From contig NZ_CP108529.1 in the NCBI RefSeq assembly GCF_036002945.1, forward strand, positions 8,117,001-8,181,000: 64,000 nt of DNA, written 5' to 3'. Shown here piece after piece: positions 41,307 to 50,227 of this stretch (its first letter is position 1; the number at the start of each line of letters is the position of its first letter). This DNA comes from Streptomyces sp. NBC_01224. GTDB lineage: Bacteria; Actinomycetota; Actinomycetes; Streptomycetales; Streptomycetaceae. Made by a program: the position numbers and the translations under genes. A model generated the notes under the pieces. The model was not told the origin of the DNA, did no database searches, and saw only the letters and a list, made by a program, of their open reading frames with translations.

Positions 41307-42878
41307 GTGATCACCCCCGGTCCCGCCATGCGCCGCACCTCGGCCGTGGGCCTCGCCCTCGCCGCCTGCCTCGGCGCCGTCCCCACCGCCACGGCAACGG
41401 CGGCCCCCACGGCGCCGAAGTACGGAGCCGGGCTCGACCGTTACTACGATCAGCGCCTGGGCTGGGGCAGCTGTGCCAAGGGTCCGGGCGACACCAAGGG
41501 CCGCGATCTGGACAAGGTAGACGTGCAGTGCGCGGACGTCACCGTGCCGCTCGACTACGCCGACCCCCGGGGCCGTACGATTACGGTCGCGATATCCCGG
41601 CTCAAGGCCACCGACACCCGGCACCGCATCGGCTCGATCCTGCTCAACAACGGCGGTCCCGGTGGCACCGCCCTTGAGTCCCCGCCGGAATTCCACGCGC
41701 GGATGAAGGAGACGGGCCCGCGTTACGACATCGTCGGCTTCGACCCGCGCTTCGTCGGCCGCAGCACCCCGCTGGACTGTGGCTGGTCCGTCGGCACCAA
41801 TCTCTTCTCGGCCGGTCTCAGCCGGGCGAGCTTCGAGCGCCAGGTCGCCCTCCAGAAGGACCTGGCCGCCAAGTGCCGCGCCACCAACTCCTCCGTGCTG
41901 TCGCACGTCAGCACTCGCAACACGGCTCGCGACATGGACGTCATCCGCGGCGCGCTCGGCGAGAAGGAGATCTCCTACTTCGGCTACTCGTACGGCACCT
42001 ACCTGGGAACCGTATACACCCAGATGTTCCCCGGCCGCACCGATCGCGTGATCCTGGACGGTGCCCTCGACCCACGCCAGTACGGCCCCCGGTTGCTCAA
42101 GGACGCCGTCGGCGAGAACGAGCAGGTGCTGGCCGACTGGGCCACATGGGCTGCCGTCCGCAACGACACCTACGGCCTCGGCCGCACCCGCGTCCAGGTC
42201 CTCGCCACCATCGACCGTGTCATCAAGGCATCCGCGCGCGGCCCGCTGACCGTCGGCACCGCCCCGGAGAGCTTCCAACTCGACGACACCCAGATCCCGT
42301 TGGTCCTGCTCGTTGGGGGCGACAGCGACACCGGCACGTCCCGGGCATCCCTTGCTGATCAGGTGTCCGTGCTGAACAAGGCCGCGGCCGGGCAGCCGAC
42401 CCGGCTGTCGCCGCAGTTCGCCGCGACCCTGCGGTTCACGATGACCGCCGAACAGTCGCACCACGGCAGCGTGCAGTCCGCGATCATCTGCGGGGACAGG
42501 GCGGCCCCGCGCGACCCCGAGGTCTACTGGCGGGACATCGAGCACAGCCGGACCGCGTACCCGCGCTTCGGCGCGCTGACCAACAACATCAGCCCGTGTG
42601 CCTTCTGGGACCGGCCCCGCGAGGAGCCCACCGAGGTGAAGCACGACGCCAAAATGCTGATCGTGTCCGCCACCGGCGACCCGCGCACCCCGCACAAGGG
42701 TGCCGTTGCCCTGCACGGCCTGCTGCCGAGCTCCAAGCTGGTCACCCTCAAGGGCGCCAACCGGCACGCGATTTACGGCGTCTACGAGAACCTCTGCGTC
42801 GACAACAAGGTCAACCGGTACCTGGCCACCGGCAAGCTGCCCGCCAGTGACCAGACCTGCTCCAAGCAGGCCGGATAG
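41307..42878 (+). CDS. Secreted S33 tripeptidyl aminopeptidase-type hydrolase
   Basis: The 523-residue protein begins with a signal peptide (basic start, hydrophobic 'AVGLALAACLGAVPTATATA', cleavage around residue 32) and is an alpha/beta hydrolase with a TAP-like C-terminal domain. Catalytic residues visible are S228 in 'FGYSYGTYLG', D458 in 'SATGDPRTP' and H487 in 'GANRHAIYG'; the oxyanion loop is 'NNGGPGGTA'. Streptomyces enzymes of this type remove tripeptides from protein N-termini outside the cell. GTG 41307 follows AAGGAGA at 6 bases. It would feed peptides to an importer such as the one at 22.6-28.3 kb. Confidence 0.92.
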   Translation: MITPGPAMRRTSAVGLALAACLGAVPTATATAAPTAPKYGAGLDRYYDQRLGWGSCAKGPGDTKGRDLDKVDVQCADVTVPLDYADPRGRTITVAISRLKATDTRHRIGSILLNNGGPGGTALESPPEFHARMKETGPRYDIVGFDPRFVGRSTPLDCGWSVGTNLFSAGLSRASFERQVALQKDLAAKCRATNSSVLSHVSTRNTARDMDVIRGALGEKEISYFGYSYGTYLGTVYTQMFPGRTDRVILDGALDPRQYGPRLLKDAVGENEQVLADWATWAAVRNDTYGLGRTRVQVLATIDRVIKASARGPLTVGTAPESFQLDDTQIPLVLLVGGDSDTGTSRASLADQVSVLNKAAAGQPTRLSPQFAATLRFTMTAEQSHHGSVQSAIICGDRAAPRDPEVYWRDIEHSRTAYPRFGALTNNISPCAFWDRPREEPTEVKHDAKMLIVSATGDPRTPHKGAVALHGLLPSSKLVTLKGANRHAIYGVYENLCVDNKVNRYLATGKLPASDQTCSKQAG

Positions 42879-43477
42879 CGCTGTGACTGCATAGGTTCGC
42901 CGGGTTGTTCAGGCCGCAGTTTCGAGAGGGCGTCCAAGCTCCCCGCATCCCCGAGTGGGCAGGGACGGAAGACGGGCGTGAACACCCGCCGCTGGCAGGG
43001 CCGTTGTCGTGTCGTCTGGCATGCAGACTGCGTGCACGTCGTGGCATGGGGCGGGCCGGGTGGTCTTGCGGTCGGGTGGTCGTCTCGTGCCGGGGCGGGA
43101 GGAAGGAGCACGCCTGCTCACACCGGTCATGGTCAGGAAGGTCGGGGTGCGGCCGTGGGGGTTCGTTCCGACCGGGTAGACGCCGTGTTCGGGATGGAAA
43201 GCTCACGGCGGCCGTGAAGCCTCTTCGCGGGTCTGGCCGAAATTCCCGGTCGTGCAGAGTCACGCGAACCTCACGATCGACGGTGAGCGTCGGCACGTCC
43301 GCGGCCCTCGATCGCAACAGGGTGATCCGGGTTTCATTTCTGTGCCGCCTGTCTCGGGGCTCTATTGCGTCGGCAAACACCGCGAGCGCACGACGAGACA
43401 GTGCGTTCGGGAACAAAGCGAGGATTCACCGGACGGGCGCTCGGACGGAAACTGACGACCGCAGTTGGCGGGCACTG
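42879..43477. other. Intergenic stretch without a recognised gene
   Basis: Open frames on both strands here are Arg/Gly-rich shadows with no family resemblance. The peptidase and the chimeric dehydrogenase genes converge on this region; no strong terminator hairpin was found. Confidence 0.4.
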
Positions 43478-45037
43478 TCAGGTGGTGTGTGCGGCCCAGT
43501 CGCGCAGCGAGAATCCGTCCTCCGCCGCCTCGGCGGGGCCAGGTGTGTTGCCGGATGCGAGGACGCGACGGGCGGCGATGTGGTCCCCCGGTGCGTTCAC
43601 GGACTCCACGCACGTGAGCCGGCCGTTCTTGAACCGCAGGACGGAGAACGCGTCGGTCGCCGGGTCGCCGAGTACCGTGGTGCGGTCGTGGTCCCGGCCG
43701 AGGCCGGCTATCTGGAGCTTCGCCGAGAACTGCTCGGTCCAGAACCAAGGGAGGGCCTCGTAGGGCGCGGGGGTGCCGGTGAGGCGGGCGGCGACGCACC
43801 GCGCCTGGTCGACCGCGTTCTGGACCGATTCGAGCCGGATCACCGCACCGGCATGGACGCTGGGGAAGTCGGCGCAGTCACAGAGGGCGGAGACATCCGG
43901 GTCGGAGGTGGTGAGGAAGGCGTCGACGCGGATGCCGTCCCCCACCTCGAGGCCGGCGTCGGCCGCCAGTTCCGTGGCTGGCGCCACGGGGAAGACCACG
44001 CCGCTCGGTGCGGGGGCGCCGTCTTCGCCGCGTACCCGGCGCAGCCCCATCAGGGCGCCCAGAGCGGTCAGATGGGCCTGGCCAGCCGGATCGGTCACGG
44101 TCGCGGAGAGGGTGTTGCCCCCGCGGGTGACGTCGACGCGGAGCTGGGCCGTGCCTCCTTCGCCGGGGGCGTACAGCAATCCGCGGCGTGCACCGGTGAA
44201 GCGCTCGCCGCGGCCCCAGCGGAAGAACCCGAGCCGCTTGGCGGCCAGCAGGGCCGTCGTGGATGAGGGCGAGCTGAAGCCGATCCGAGTGGTTGCGGTC
44301 TGTGCGGAGAGGGTGAGGGGGAGAGTGAATTGCTCGGGGGTGTCGATCCTCGCGACCCGGGTGAGCGCCTCCCCGAAACGGACGCGGCGGGCGTCGCTCA
44401 GCGGCATGACCGTGTGCCGCTGCCCGTCCCGCATCACCTCGTAGTTCAGTCCGAGGCAGTCCATGAACTCCACCGAGTCCGCGCCCGCCCGGTCGGCGAG
44501 GTCCCAGCGAATGGCCACGTCGACCGTGTCCACGCCGCCCAGCCGGTCGCCGAGACAGGTAGCGACGAGGCTGGTCACACCGCCCATCCACGCGGAGGAC
44601 AGCAGTACCGGTGCGGTCGGGCCCGTCAGTGCCGCGACGGTGGCCGCCCGCTGCAGCCGCGTGGTCCAGCGTGTGATGTCCACGAACGGCACGCCGCCGG
44701 TGACCGCGGCGCGCAGCACCCGGTCGTCCGGATCGTTGACCACGGTGACGACTGCGCTGATCCCCGCCCGGAACGGTGCCGGGTCCGCAAGATCCCAGGT
44801 GCGCAGTTCCGCGCCTGTCTCGTCCGCCAGCGGCTGTCCGCGCCGCACGGTCCGTCCCGTCAGTACCAGTGGCCACGACGGGGCCGCCATCCGTGCGAGC
44901 TCCGCGCCGACCGTGCCGTATCCCCCGACCAGGAGCACAGGTCCGTCGGCGTCAAAGACGAAACATAGGTCAAGCGGCCAGAGAATGCCGCGGGAGGGGT
45001 GTGCTGGAAGCACTCGGGCCCGATCCGCCTCGCTCAC
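43478..45037 (-). CDS. Chimera of a saccharopine-dehydrogenase-like protein and a ferredoxin reductase C-terminus
   Basis: Residues about 30-350 are a Rossmann oxidoreductase of the saccharopine dehydrogenase/trans-acting enoyl reductase type ('VLLVGGYGTVGAELARMAAP', 'FVDITRWTTRLQRAATVAAL'). From about residue 352 (near 43980) the sequence switches to the FAD-binding end and Reductase_C domain of a rubredoxin/ferredoxin reductase: 'TELAADAGLEVGDGIRVDAF', 'VRLESVQNAVDQAR'-like 'IRLESVQNAVDQARCVAARL' and 'LPWFWTEQFSAKLQIAGL'. The reductase FAD motif 'GDCA' has become 'CDCA'. The 519-residue frame is continuous. A deletion joining two genes is the simplest origin; the front half might still work. 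The GTG start at 45037 is tentative. Confidence 0.82.
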   Translation of the reverse strand: MSEADRARVLPAHPSRGILWPLDLCFVFDADGPVLLVGGYGTVGAELARMAAPSWPLVLTGRTVRRGQPLADETGAELRTWDLADPAPFRAGISAVVTVVNDPDDRVLRAAVTGGVPFVDITRWTTRLQRAATVAALTGPTAPVLLSSAWMGGVTSLVATCLGDRLGGVDTVDVAIRWDLADRAGADSVEFMDCLGLNYEVMRDGQRHTVMPLSDARRVRFGEALTRVARIDTPEQFTLPLTLSAQTATTRIGFSSPSSTTALLAAKRLGFFRWGRGERFTGARRGLLYAPGEGGTAQLRVDVTRGGNTLSATVTDPAGQAHLTALGALMGLRRVRGEDGAPAPSGVVFPVAPATELAADAGLEVGDGIRVDAFLTTSDPDVSALCDCADFPSVHAGAVIRLESVQNAVDQARCVAARLTGTPAPYEALPWFWTEQFSAKLQIAGLGRDHDRTTVLGDPATDAFSVLRFKNGRLTCVESVNAPGDHIAARRVLASGNTPGPAEAAEDGFSLRDWAAHTT

Positions 45038-45235
45038 TGACCGCGTCGGCGATGACTCGTCGGGGCACGCAAGGACGGCTCGGCCGTGCTGCTGTGACGT
45101 CTCGGCTTTGCACTCGAGGGGCGTTCACCGTGAGGCGGCGTGGATCAGACGTGGATCAAGGGGGAGGAGGTGGGCGGCCTGATCTTCGACTGCTGCCCGC
45201 CGACTGGGACGCGGCGGAGCTCCGGGTGGCCCGCG

Positions 45236-45907
45236 TCACCCCGTGTGGCGGTGGTGGATCTGCGGATCTCCGTCCTTCTTGCGGCTGATCTCCACCAGCT
45301 TCGGATAGTCGACCGCGACTCCCCGCAGCAAGGTGTGCACAGCCTGCTCCGCCTCGTCGTCACTGGTGACGGCGTGGCCGAACAAGGCGCGGTAGTGGAC
45401 CAGCGAGGCGAGCAGGTCGAGCAGCAGGTCCCGGTCGACGTCGTCGCGCAGGTCGCCGCGCGCGATGGCGGCGTCGAGGGCCTGGCCGACGGCGGTCCGG
45501 GGCGGGTCGAAGAGGGCGGCCATGAACGTCTCGCGGCGTTGCGGATCGTCGCCGTATTCGGCGAGCAGTGAGGCGAGTACGTCCGGTGGCATGCGCTGGA
45601 ATGCGGCGACGTACAGCTTGATCGCGTCACTGAGGTCGCAGATCGTGCAGTCGGTTGCGGGGGGTTTGAGATGGCCCAGGCGAGCGGTCAGGGCGTCGAG
45701 CACCAAGCTGGGCAGGGTGCTCCAGCGCCGGTAGACGGCCGGCTTCGTCGTGCCGGCGTGCCGTGCTACGGCCTCCACCGTGAGCCGGGCGTACCCGACC
45801 TCGTCGAGGAGATCGAGCACCGCATCGAGGATCGCCTGGTCGATGGATGCGTCGCGAGGGCGGCCGCCCGGGGCCCGGCTGCTGGGTGCATGTTTCGCTT
45901 CAACCAT
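45236..45907 (-). CDS. TetR-family regulator
   Basis: The 223-residue protein has an N-terminal TetR helix-turn-helix (about 20-65, 'YARLTVEAVARHAGTTKPAV') and a ligand-binding C-terminal domain (about 85-205, TetR_C_11-like). It is divergent from an MFS efflux gene with a perfect 7-6-7 palindrome between them, the standard drug-efflux repressor arrangement. The ligand is probably a substrate of the pump. Confidence 0.92.
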   Translation of the reverse strand: MVEAKHAPSSRAPGGRPRDASIDQAILDAVLDLLDEVGYARLTVEAVARHAGTTKPAVYRRWSTLPSLVLDALTARLGHLKPPATDCTICDLSDAIKLYVAAFQRMPPDVLASLLAEYGDDPQRRETFMAALFDPPRTAVGQALDAAIARGDLRDDVDRDLLLDLLASLVHYRALFGHAVTSDDEAEQAVHTLLRGVAVDYPKLVEISRKKDGDPQIHHRHTG

Positions 45908-45926
45908 CCCCCCAGTCTAGTGTTAG

Positions 45927-45946
45927 ATTACGTGTCGGTACGTAAT
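45927..45946. promoter_or_regulatory. TetR operator palindrome
   Basis: ATTACGT-N6-ACGTAAT is a perfect inverted repeat in the 61-base gap between the divergent TetR and MFS genes. It overlaps the probable promoter (TAGATT at 45925-45930), so binding would block both genes. Confidence 0.85.
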
Positions 45947-45968
45947 GAATCTCTCGGAGGGGAAGCGC

Positions 45969-47381
45969 GTGACCACCAGAAGCGAGGAGCCGACTGCGGC
46001 ACCGTCACCAGCCGGATGGGGAGCGTTGCTCGGCCGCGAACACGGGGAGGTCGCGGCGACGCTCGCGGCCGGAGTCGCGCTGCATGCCGTGAACGTCTAC
46101 CTGGCGACCACCATCCTGCCGTCGGTCACCGCCGACATCGGCGGATCGAATCTGTACGCCTGGGCCACCACGCTCTTCGTGTTCGCGTCCGTGCTCGGGT
46201 CGACGGCCGCGTCCGCCGTCCTCGGAGCCCGCGGCCCGCGCTCCAGCTACCGCTTCGCGGCACTGCTGCTCGCGGCCGGAACGGTGATCTGCGCGCTCGC
46301 CCCGACGATGCCTGTCCTGCTGGCCGGACGCCTTGTCCAGGGCATCGGAGGCGGACTGCTCTTCGCTCTCTCCTACGCCATGGTCCGCATCACGCTGAAC
46401 GAGGCACTGTGGCCACGCGCCATGGCGCTCGTCTCCGCCATGTGGGGCGTCGCGACGCTCGTCGGCCCCGCCCTCGGCGGCTTCTTCGCCCAACTCGATG
46501 TCTGGCGCGGCGCGTTCTGGGGGCTTCTGCCGTTCCTGCTCTTCTTCGCCTTCTGGGGCGCGGTGCGACTGCCCAAGGGGACGGCGGGGGAGTCGACCCC
46601 GCGCATTCCCTGGGCGAGCGTGAGCCTGCTCGGCCTGGCCGTGCTGCTCATCTCCGCAGCCAGCATCTCGTCCCGGTTCGCCATCAATGCCGCTGGTCTC
46701 CTGGCGGCCACGCTGCTCCTGGTTGCCTGGCTGCGACGTGAGCGGCGTACGACGCTCCGGCTCATCCCGGCCACCGCATTCGGCCGGGACGCGCGGCTGC
46801 GGCTCGTCTACGTCACCATGGCCCTGCTGGTGCTCTCCAGTACCGTCGAGGTCTACGTGCCCTACTTCGGGCAGCGACTTCAAGGACTCGGACCTCTGGC
46901 GGCCGGGTACTTGGGCGCCGTCCTGGCGGCGGGCTGGACGCTCGGCTCGATCGCGTGCAGCGGCATGCAGCACCGCAGAGGACTGATCATCGGCACCGGC
47001 CCGGTCTTCTCCCTGATCGGGCTCGTCGTACTCTTCTTCACCGGCCCGGTGCACTCGGGCGCGGTCACGACCGTCGTGGCAGCGGGCGCCGGGCTGCTCC
47101 TGCTGGGCTGGGGCATCGGGATCGCATGGCCCCATCTGCTCACCCGGGTCATGCAGTTGACGCCGAAGGAGGACCAGGACCTCGCCGGTTCCTCGGTCAC
47201 GACGATTCAGCTCACCGCGACCGCCTTCGGCTCGGCGTTGGCCGGGATGGTCGCCAACGTGATCGGATTCTCCGACGGCGCGGATGTCACCGACCTGCAG
47301 AGCACAGCACGCTGGATGTTCGGCCTGTTCATGCTCGCACCGTTGGCCGCTGTGATGACGGCGCGGCGCGCCCGCCGTTGA
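45969..47381 (+). CDS. MFS efflux transporter (DHA2-like)
   Basis: The 470-residue membrane protein has about 12-14 helices, with the early 'VYLATTILPSVTADIGGSNL' and 'AGRLVQGIGGGLLFALSYAM', which holds the motif C-like glycine run of drug antiporters. GTG 45969 is chosen because GGAGGGG lies 7 bases before it; an in-frame ATG at 45945 lies inside the operator and has no such site. It likely exports a hydrophobic compound using the proton gradient, under the divergent TetR repressor. Confidence 0.9.
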   Translation: MTTRSEEPTAAPSPAGWGALLGREHGEVAATLAAGVALHAVNVYLATTILPSVTADIGGSNLYAWATTLFVFASVLGSTAASAVLGARGPRSSYRFAALLLAAGTVICALAPTMPVLLAGRLVQGIGGGLLFALSYAMVRITLNEALWPRAMALVSAMWGVATLVGPALGGFFAQLDVWRGAFWGLLPFLLFFAFWGAVRLPKGTAGESTPRIPWASVSLLGLAVLLISAASISSRFAINAAGLLAATLLLVAWLRRERRTTLRLIPATAFGRDARLRLVYVTMALLVLSSTVEVYVPYFGQRLQGLGPLAAGYLGAVLAAGWTLGSIACSGMQHRRGLIIGTGPVFSLIGLVVLFFTGPVHSGAVTTVVAAGAGLLLLGWGIGIAWPHLLTRVMQLTPKEDQDLAGSSVTTIQLTATAFGSALAGMVANVIGFSDGADVTDLQSTARWMFGLFMLAPLAAVMTARRARR

Positions 47382-48068
47382 GGCGTGGCTCCGCACCATG
47401 GCAGCAATCCACCAACGGAGAGACAGATACCGGCGGCGGAGGCAAACCGACCCCGCCCAACCCTGGCATGTTCTCTTCGATCACTGTGGCCGGGCCGGGG
47501 ATGTGCTGCGAATACCGCACGCACGAGCGGGCCCGGCCGTGCGGTGCGCCGATCATCGGCGTCACGATGCCGGTAGGGGTCATGGACCCACTTGCGCGCC
47601 AGGGCATCGAGCGCTTGGCAGTGGTGACGACGACCTGAGACCTGTGAGCGCCACTCGTCCAGCACAGACCATCGACGGGCCCGCAGCCGTAGGAGCTGGC
47701 TGCGGGCCCTTTGTGACGCAAGCGGTCGACAGGCCGCATCTGATGGCCAGTACACGGCCCTCGATTACGTCTCTGCCGCAGCACTCGTGGCTGGTGGCTG
47801 AAGGACGCCCGCGAAAGCCTGACGCCAAGCCTGCGTGCTCGGGCAGTCGGGAACTGTCAGTGCCATGAGCCGCAATGTGGCTGCCGCGGTGCCCTCTGCG
47901 TCTCTGCGCCCGCGCTCAGTGACAGCACTGGCACCCATCGCGCATTTCGGCGCAGCGCACGGACTGCGAGGGGCCGGAGCGGAACAGGACGAGCCGCTCG
48001 CCGTCCTCAAACAGTGCCAGCCGATGAGGTAGGCCTCCGGTCAGCACTCCAACCTCGCGCGGTCACAG
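47382..48068. other. Intergenic stretch containing a terminator
   Basis: No protein family was recognised in the small open frames on either strand. The only clear element is the hairpin at 47677-47709. Confidence 0.4.
47677..47709. terminator. Strong stem-loop terminator
   Basis: A perfect 12-bp GC-rich stem (GGGCCCGCAGCC / GGCTGCGGGCCC) with a 9-base loop, followed by TTTGT. It lies about 300 bases after the MFS stop; what it ends is unclear because no gene is recognised in between. Confidence 0.75.
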
Positions 48069-48440
48069 TCATTCCTCTGGGACGCGCCGCTCGGCCGCGT
48101 CGAGATACGCGCTGATGGCGTCGTGATTACGGGTGAGGTAGCGGATCTTCTCGGCCATCCGATCGCGTTCGTGCTCAAGCGTTTCGACCATGTCGGGCGT
48201 GACGTAGGGCATGTGGATCGTCTGGGGCTCGTTCAGGCACGGCAAAATGTGTCGGATCACGCGTGTGGGGAGACCGACATCGAGCAGGCCGCGAATCTGG
48301 TGCACCCGGTCGACGAGGTGCTCGTCGTACTCGCGGTAGCCGTTCCGCATGCGGTCCGGCTCGATCAGGCCCTGCTCCTCGTAATACCTCAGAAGGCGAA
48401 TCGGGGTGTCCGTGCGCCGGGCGATCTCTCCGATCTTCAT
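48069..48440 (-). CDS. MerR-family regulator
   Basis: The 123-residue protein starts with the MerR winged helix 'MKIGEIARRTDTPIRLLRYY' and 'EEQGLIEPDRMRNGYREYDE', followed by a dimerisation coiled coil ('MVETLEHERDRMAEKIRYLT'). The ATG at 48440, after AGGGG, is preferred over an in-frame start 13 codons upstream because the fold begins there. There is no obvious metal-binding cysteine tail, so an organic ligand is more likely. It probably twists the overlapping promoter of the divergent MFS gene. Confidence 0.92.
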   Translation of the reverse strand: MKIGEIARRTDTPIRLLRYYEEQGLIEPDRMRNGYREYDEHLVDRVHQIRGLLDVGLPTRVIRHILPCLNEPQTIHMPYVTPDMVETLEHERDRMAEKIRYLTRNHDAISAYLDAAERRVPEE

Positions 48441-48468
48441 CGGTCCCCTCTCGTGTGGCGTGCCCGAT

Positions 48469-48499
48469 TTGACCCTCACATAGGTGTGAGCCTTCAGGG
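48469..48499 (+). promoter_or_regulatory. MerR-type promoter of the MFS gene
   Basis: TTGACC (48469-48474) is followed about 19-20 bases later by a TCAGGGT -10-like box. The long spacer contains the perfect dyad CTCACA-TAGG-TGTGAG (48475-48490). An over-long spacer with a central dyad is the hallmark of MerR-activated promoters. Transcription would start at or next to the MFS ATG, suggesting a leaderless mRNA. Confidence 0.75.
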
Positions 48500-48507
48500 T
48501 TGAGTCT

Positions 48508-49743
48508 ATGGATACTCAGACCCGCACTCAACGCCGTTCCGGCAGGGCCGAGGCGAGCTCGTCAGAGCGATTCCCGCTCTCCGGGCTCCTGGCGCTCGCC
48601 ATGGCCGGATTCATCACCTTGCTCACCGAGACACTGCCCGCCGGGGTGCTTCCCGCCATGGCGCGGGACCTGGATGTAACCATCTCGGCGGCAGGGCAGA
48701 ACGTCACCGCGTATGCGATCGGCTCGGTGATCGCAGCGTTCCCGCTCATGAAGGCGACTGCGGGCTGGCCGCGACGTCGATTGCTGTTGGCCGCCATCGC
48801 GGGGTTCATCATCTCGAACACGGTGACGGCGCTGTCGAGCACCTTCGTACTCACCCTGGGATCGCGGTTTCTCGCCGGGATGGTCTCTGCGCTCATATGG
48901 GCGTTGCTCGCCGGATACACGAGGCGTATGGTCGCACCGCATCGGCGCGGTCGCGCACTGGCGATCGCCTCGGCGGGTACGCCGGTCGCCCTCGCGCTGG
49001 GTGTTCCAGCGGGTACGTTCCTCGCGCAAGTGCTGGACTGGCGCATCTCGTTCGGCCTCATCAGCGTTCTCACCGCCGTCCTCGCCGTCTGGATCCGACT
49101 GGCGATCTCTGAGTTCGCAGGCCAAGCGCGTGGTGAACGGCAGCAGCTGCTGGCTACGCTCCGGCTGCCCGGTGTGCTCCCGATCCTGGCCACGACGACG
49201 GCGTACGTGCTAGCTCACAGCGTCATGTACAACTACATCGCGCCCTTCCTCGGGCCGATCGGCCTCGGAGATCGCGTCGATGCTCTGCTCCTGACCTTCG
49301 GAGCGATCTCATTGCTCAGCATCTGGATCATCGGGGCGTTGATCGATCGCCACCTGCGCCCACTGGTCGTCGCGAGTTGCGTCTTGTTCGCTGTCGCCAC
49401 GCTGGCGCTCGCACTGTTCGCGGCACTTCCCATGCTCGTATTCGTGAGTGCGGCGATCTGGGGACTCGCGTCCGGCGGTGTCGCAACGCTCCTCCAGACC
49501 GCAGCTGCGGAGGCGGCGGGAACAGCTGTCGACGTGGTGCAGTCCCTATTCGTCACTGCCTGGAACCTCGCTATCGCGGGCGGCGGCATCGTCGGCGGAA
49601 TCCTCCTCAGCACCGCAGGATCCCATGCTCTGCCCTGGGCAGCACTCACCATCCTGATCCCCGCACTGGTCGTTTCCATCGCGGCGCATCGACACGGATT
49701 CCCCGGGACGGCGGGGCGCCACGCCCGAGAGGAATCCGTGTGA
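48508..49743 (+). CDS. MFS transporter (DHA1, arabinose-efflux/drug type)
   Basis: The 411-residue protein has about 12 membrane helices. It starts 'LALAMAGFITLLTETLPAGV', which resembles the first helix of AraJ/YdhP-type exporters (TE..PxGxLP), and has 'GSRFLAGMVSALIWALLAGY' for the fourth helix. No ribosome-binding site precedes the ATG, in line with leaderless translation from the MerR-type promoter. It likely exports a small compound. Confidence 0.9.
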   Translation: MDTQTRTQRRSGRAEASSSERFPLSGLLALAMAGFITLLTETLPAGVLPAMARDLDVTISAAGQNVTAYAIGSVIAAFPLMKATAGWPRRRLLLAAIAGFIISNTVTALSSTFVLTLGSRFLAGMVSALIWALLAGYTRRMVAPHRRGRALAIASAGTPVALALGVPAGTFLAQVLDWRISFGLISVLTAVLAVWIRLAISEFAGQARGERQQLLATLRLPGVLPILATTTAYVLAHSVMYNYIAPFLGPIGLGDRVDALLLTFGAISLLSIWIIGALIDRHLRPLVVASCVLFAVATLALALFAALPMLVFVSAAIWGLASGGVATLLQTAAAEAAGTAVDVVQSLFVTAWNLAIAGGGIVGGILLSTAGSHALPWAALTILIPALVVSIAAHRHGFPGTAGRHAREESV

Positions 49744-49916
49744 CACAACCGCACGTGTTGCTGAGGGGTGAGTGGTAGCGGTGTCGGGGGCTTTGTGAGC
49801 TGGGGTGTTGCAGGTCGTGTGAGAACAGCTTTTGTAGCGCCAGTTGAGGGTTGGCCTGGGGCTGTTCCTGGTTGGTTGAGAGTTGTGCTGGTGTTGCAGA
49901 TGGCGTCTGGGTGTCG

Positions 49917-49987
49917 TCCGTCCCTGAGTCGCTGGGGCAGGTCGGCGAGCCGGGCGCGGTCGGGCTTGACGATGAAGAAGACGACCC
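49917..49987 (-). pseudogene. Alcohol dehydrogenase fragment, second copy
   Basis: The minus strand reads 'VVFFIVKPDRARLADLPQRL', nearly identical in DNA to 16972-17040 but inverted. It directly follows the IclR fragment on the minus strand. Too short to be functional. Confidence 0.7.
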
Positions 49988-50227
49988 GGCCGCGAGGTCG
50001 TTTTCGATCCTCGTCGTGGTGGTGGACATGGCCACTACCAAGGTGGTCAGCATCTCTCGGTCGAACCGGGCTGTCGGCATGGCGAGCGACAGGCCCGCCT
50101 CGGGCTCGCCGACCGGGTTTCGGATCAGCATGCCCACGGCGGTCAGGCCGGTCTCGGTGCGCTGGTCGTTGATGGCGAAGCCGCGCTTGCGGACGAGAGC
50201 GTGATCCACGGAAGTGATCGAGTACGA
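49988..50227 (-). pseudogene. IclR-family regulator, C-terminal fragment
   Basis: The frame encodes 'VRKRGFAINDQRTETGLTAV', 'GEPEAGLSLAMPTARFDREM' and 'LTTLVVAMSTTTTRIENDLA', the end of the IclR ligand-binding domain. The DNA-binding part is absent, and the upstream side runs into aldehyde-dehydrogenase sequence. Confidence 0.75.

Noticed and set aside
42905..44266. A 453-codon plus-strand frame opposite the chimeric dehydrogenase
   Set aside because: Arg/Gly-rich shadow; the minus strand carries both recognisable families.
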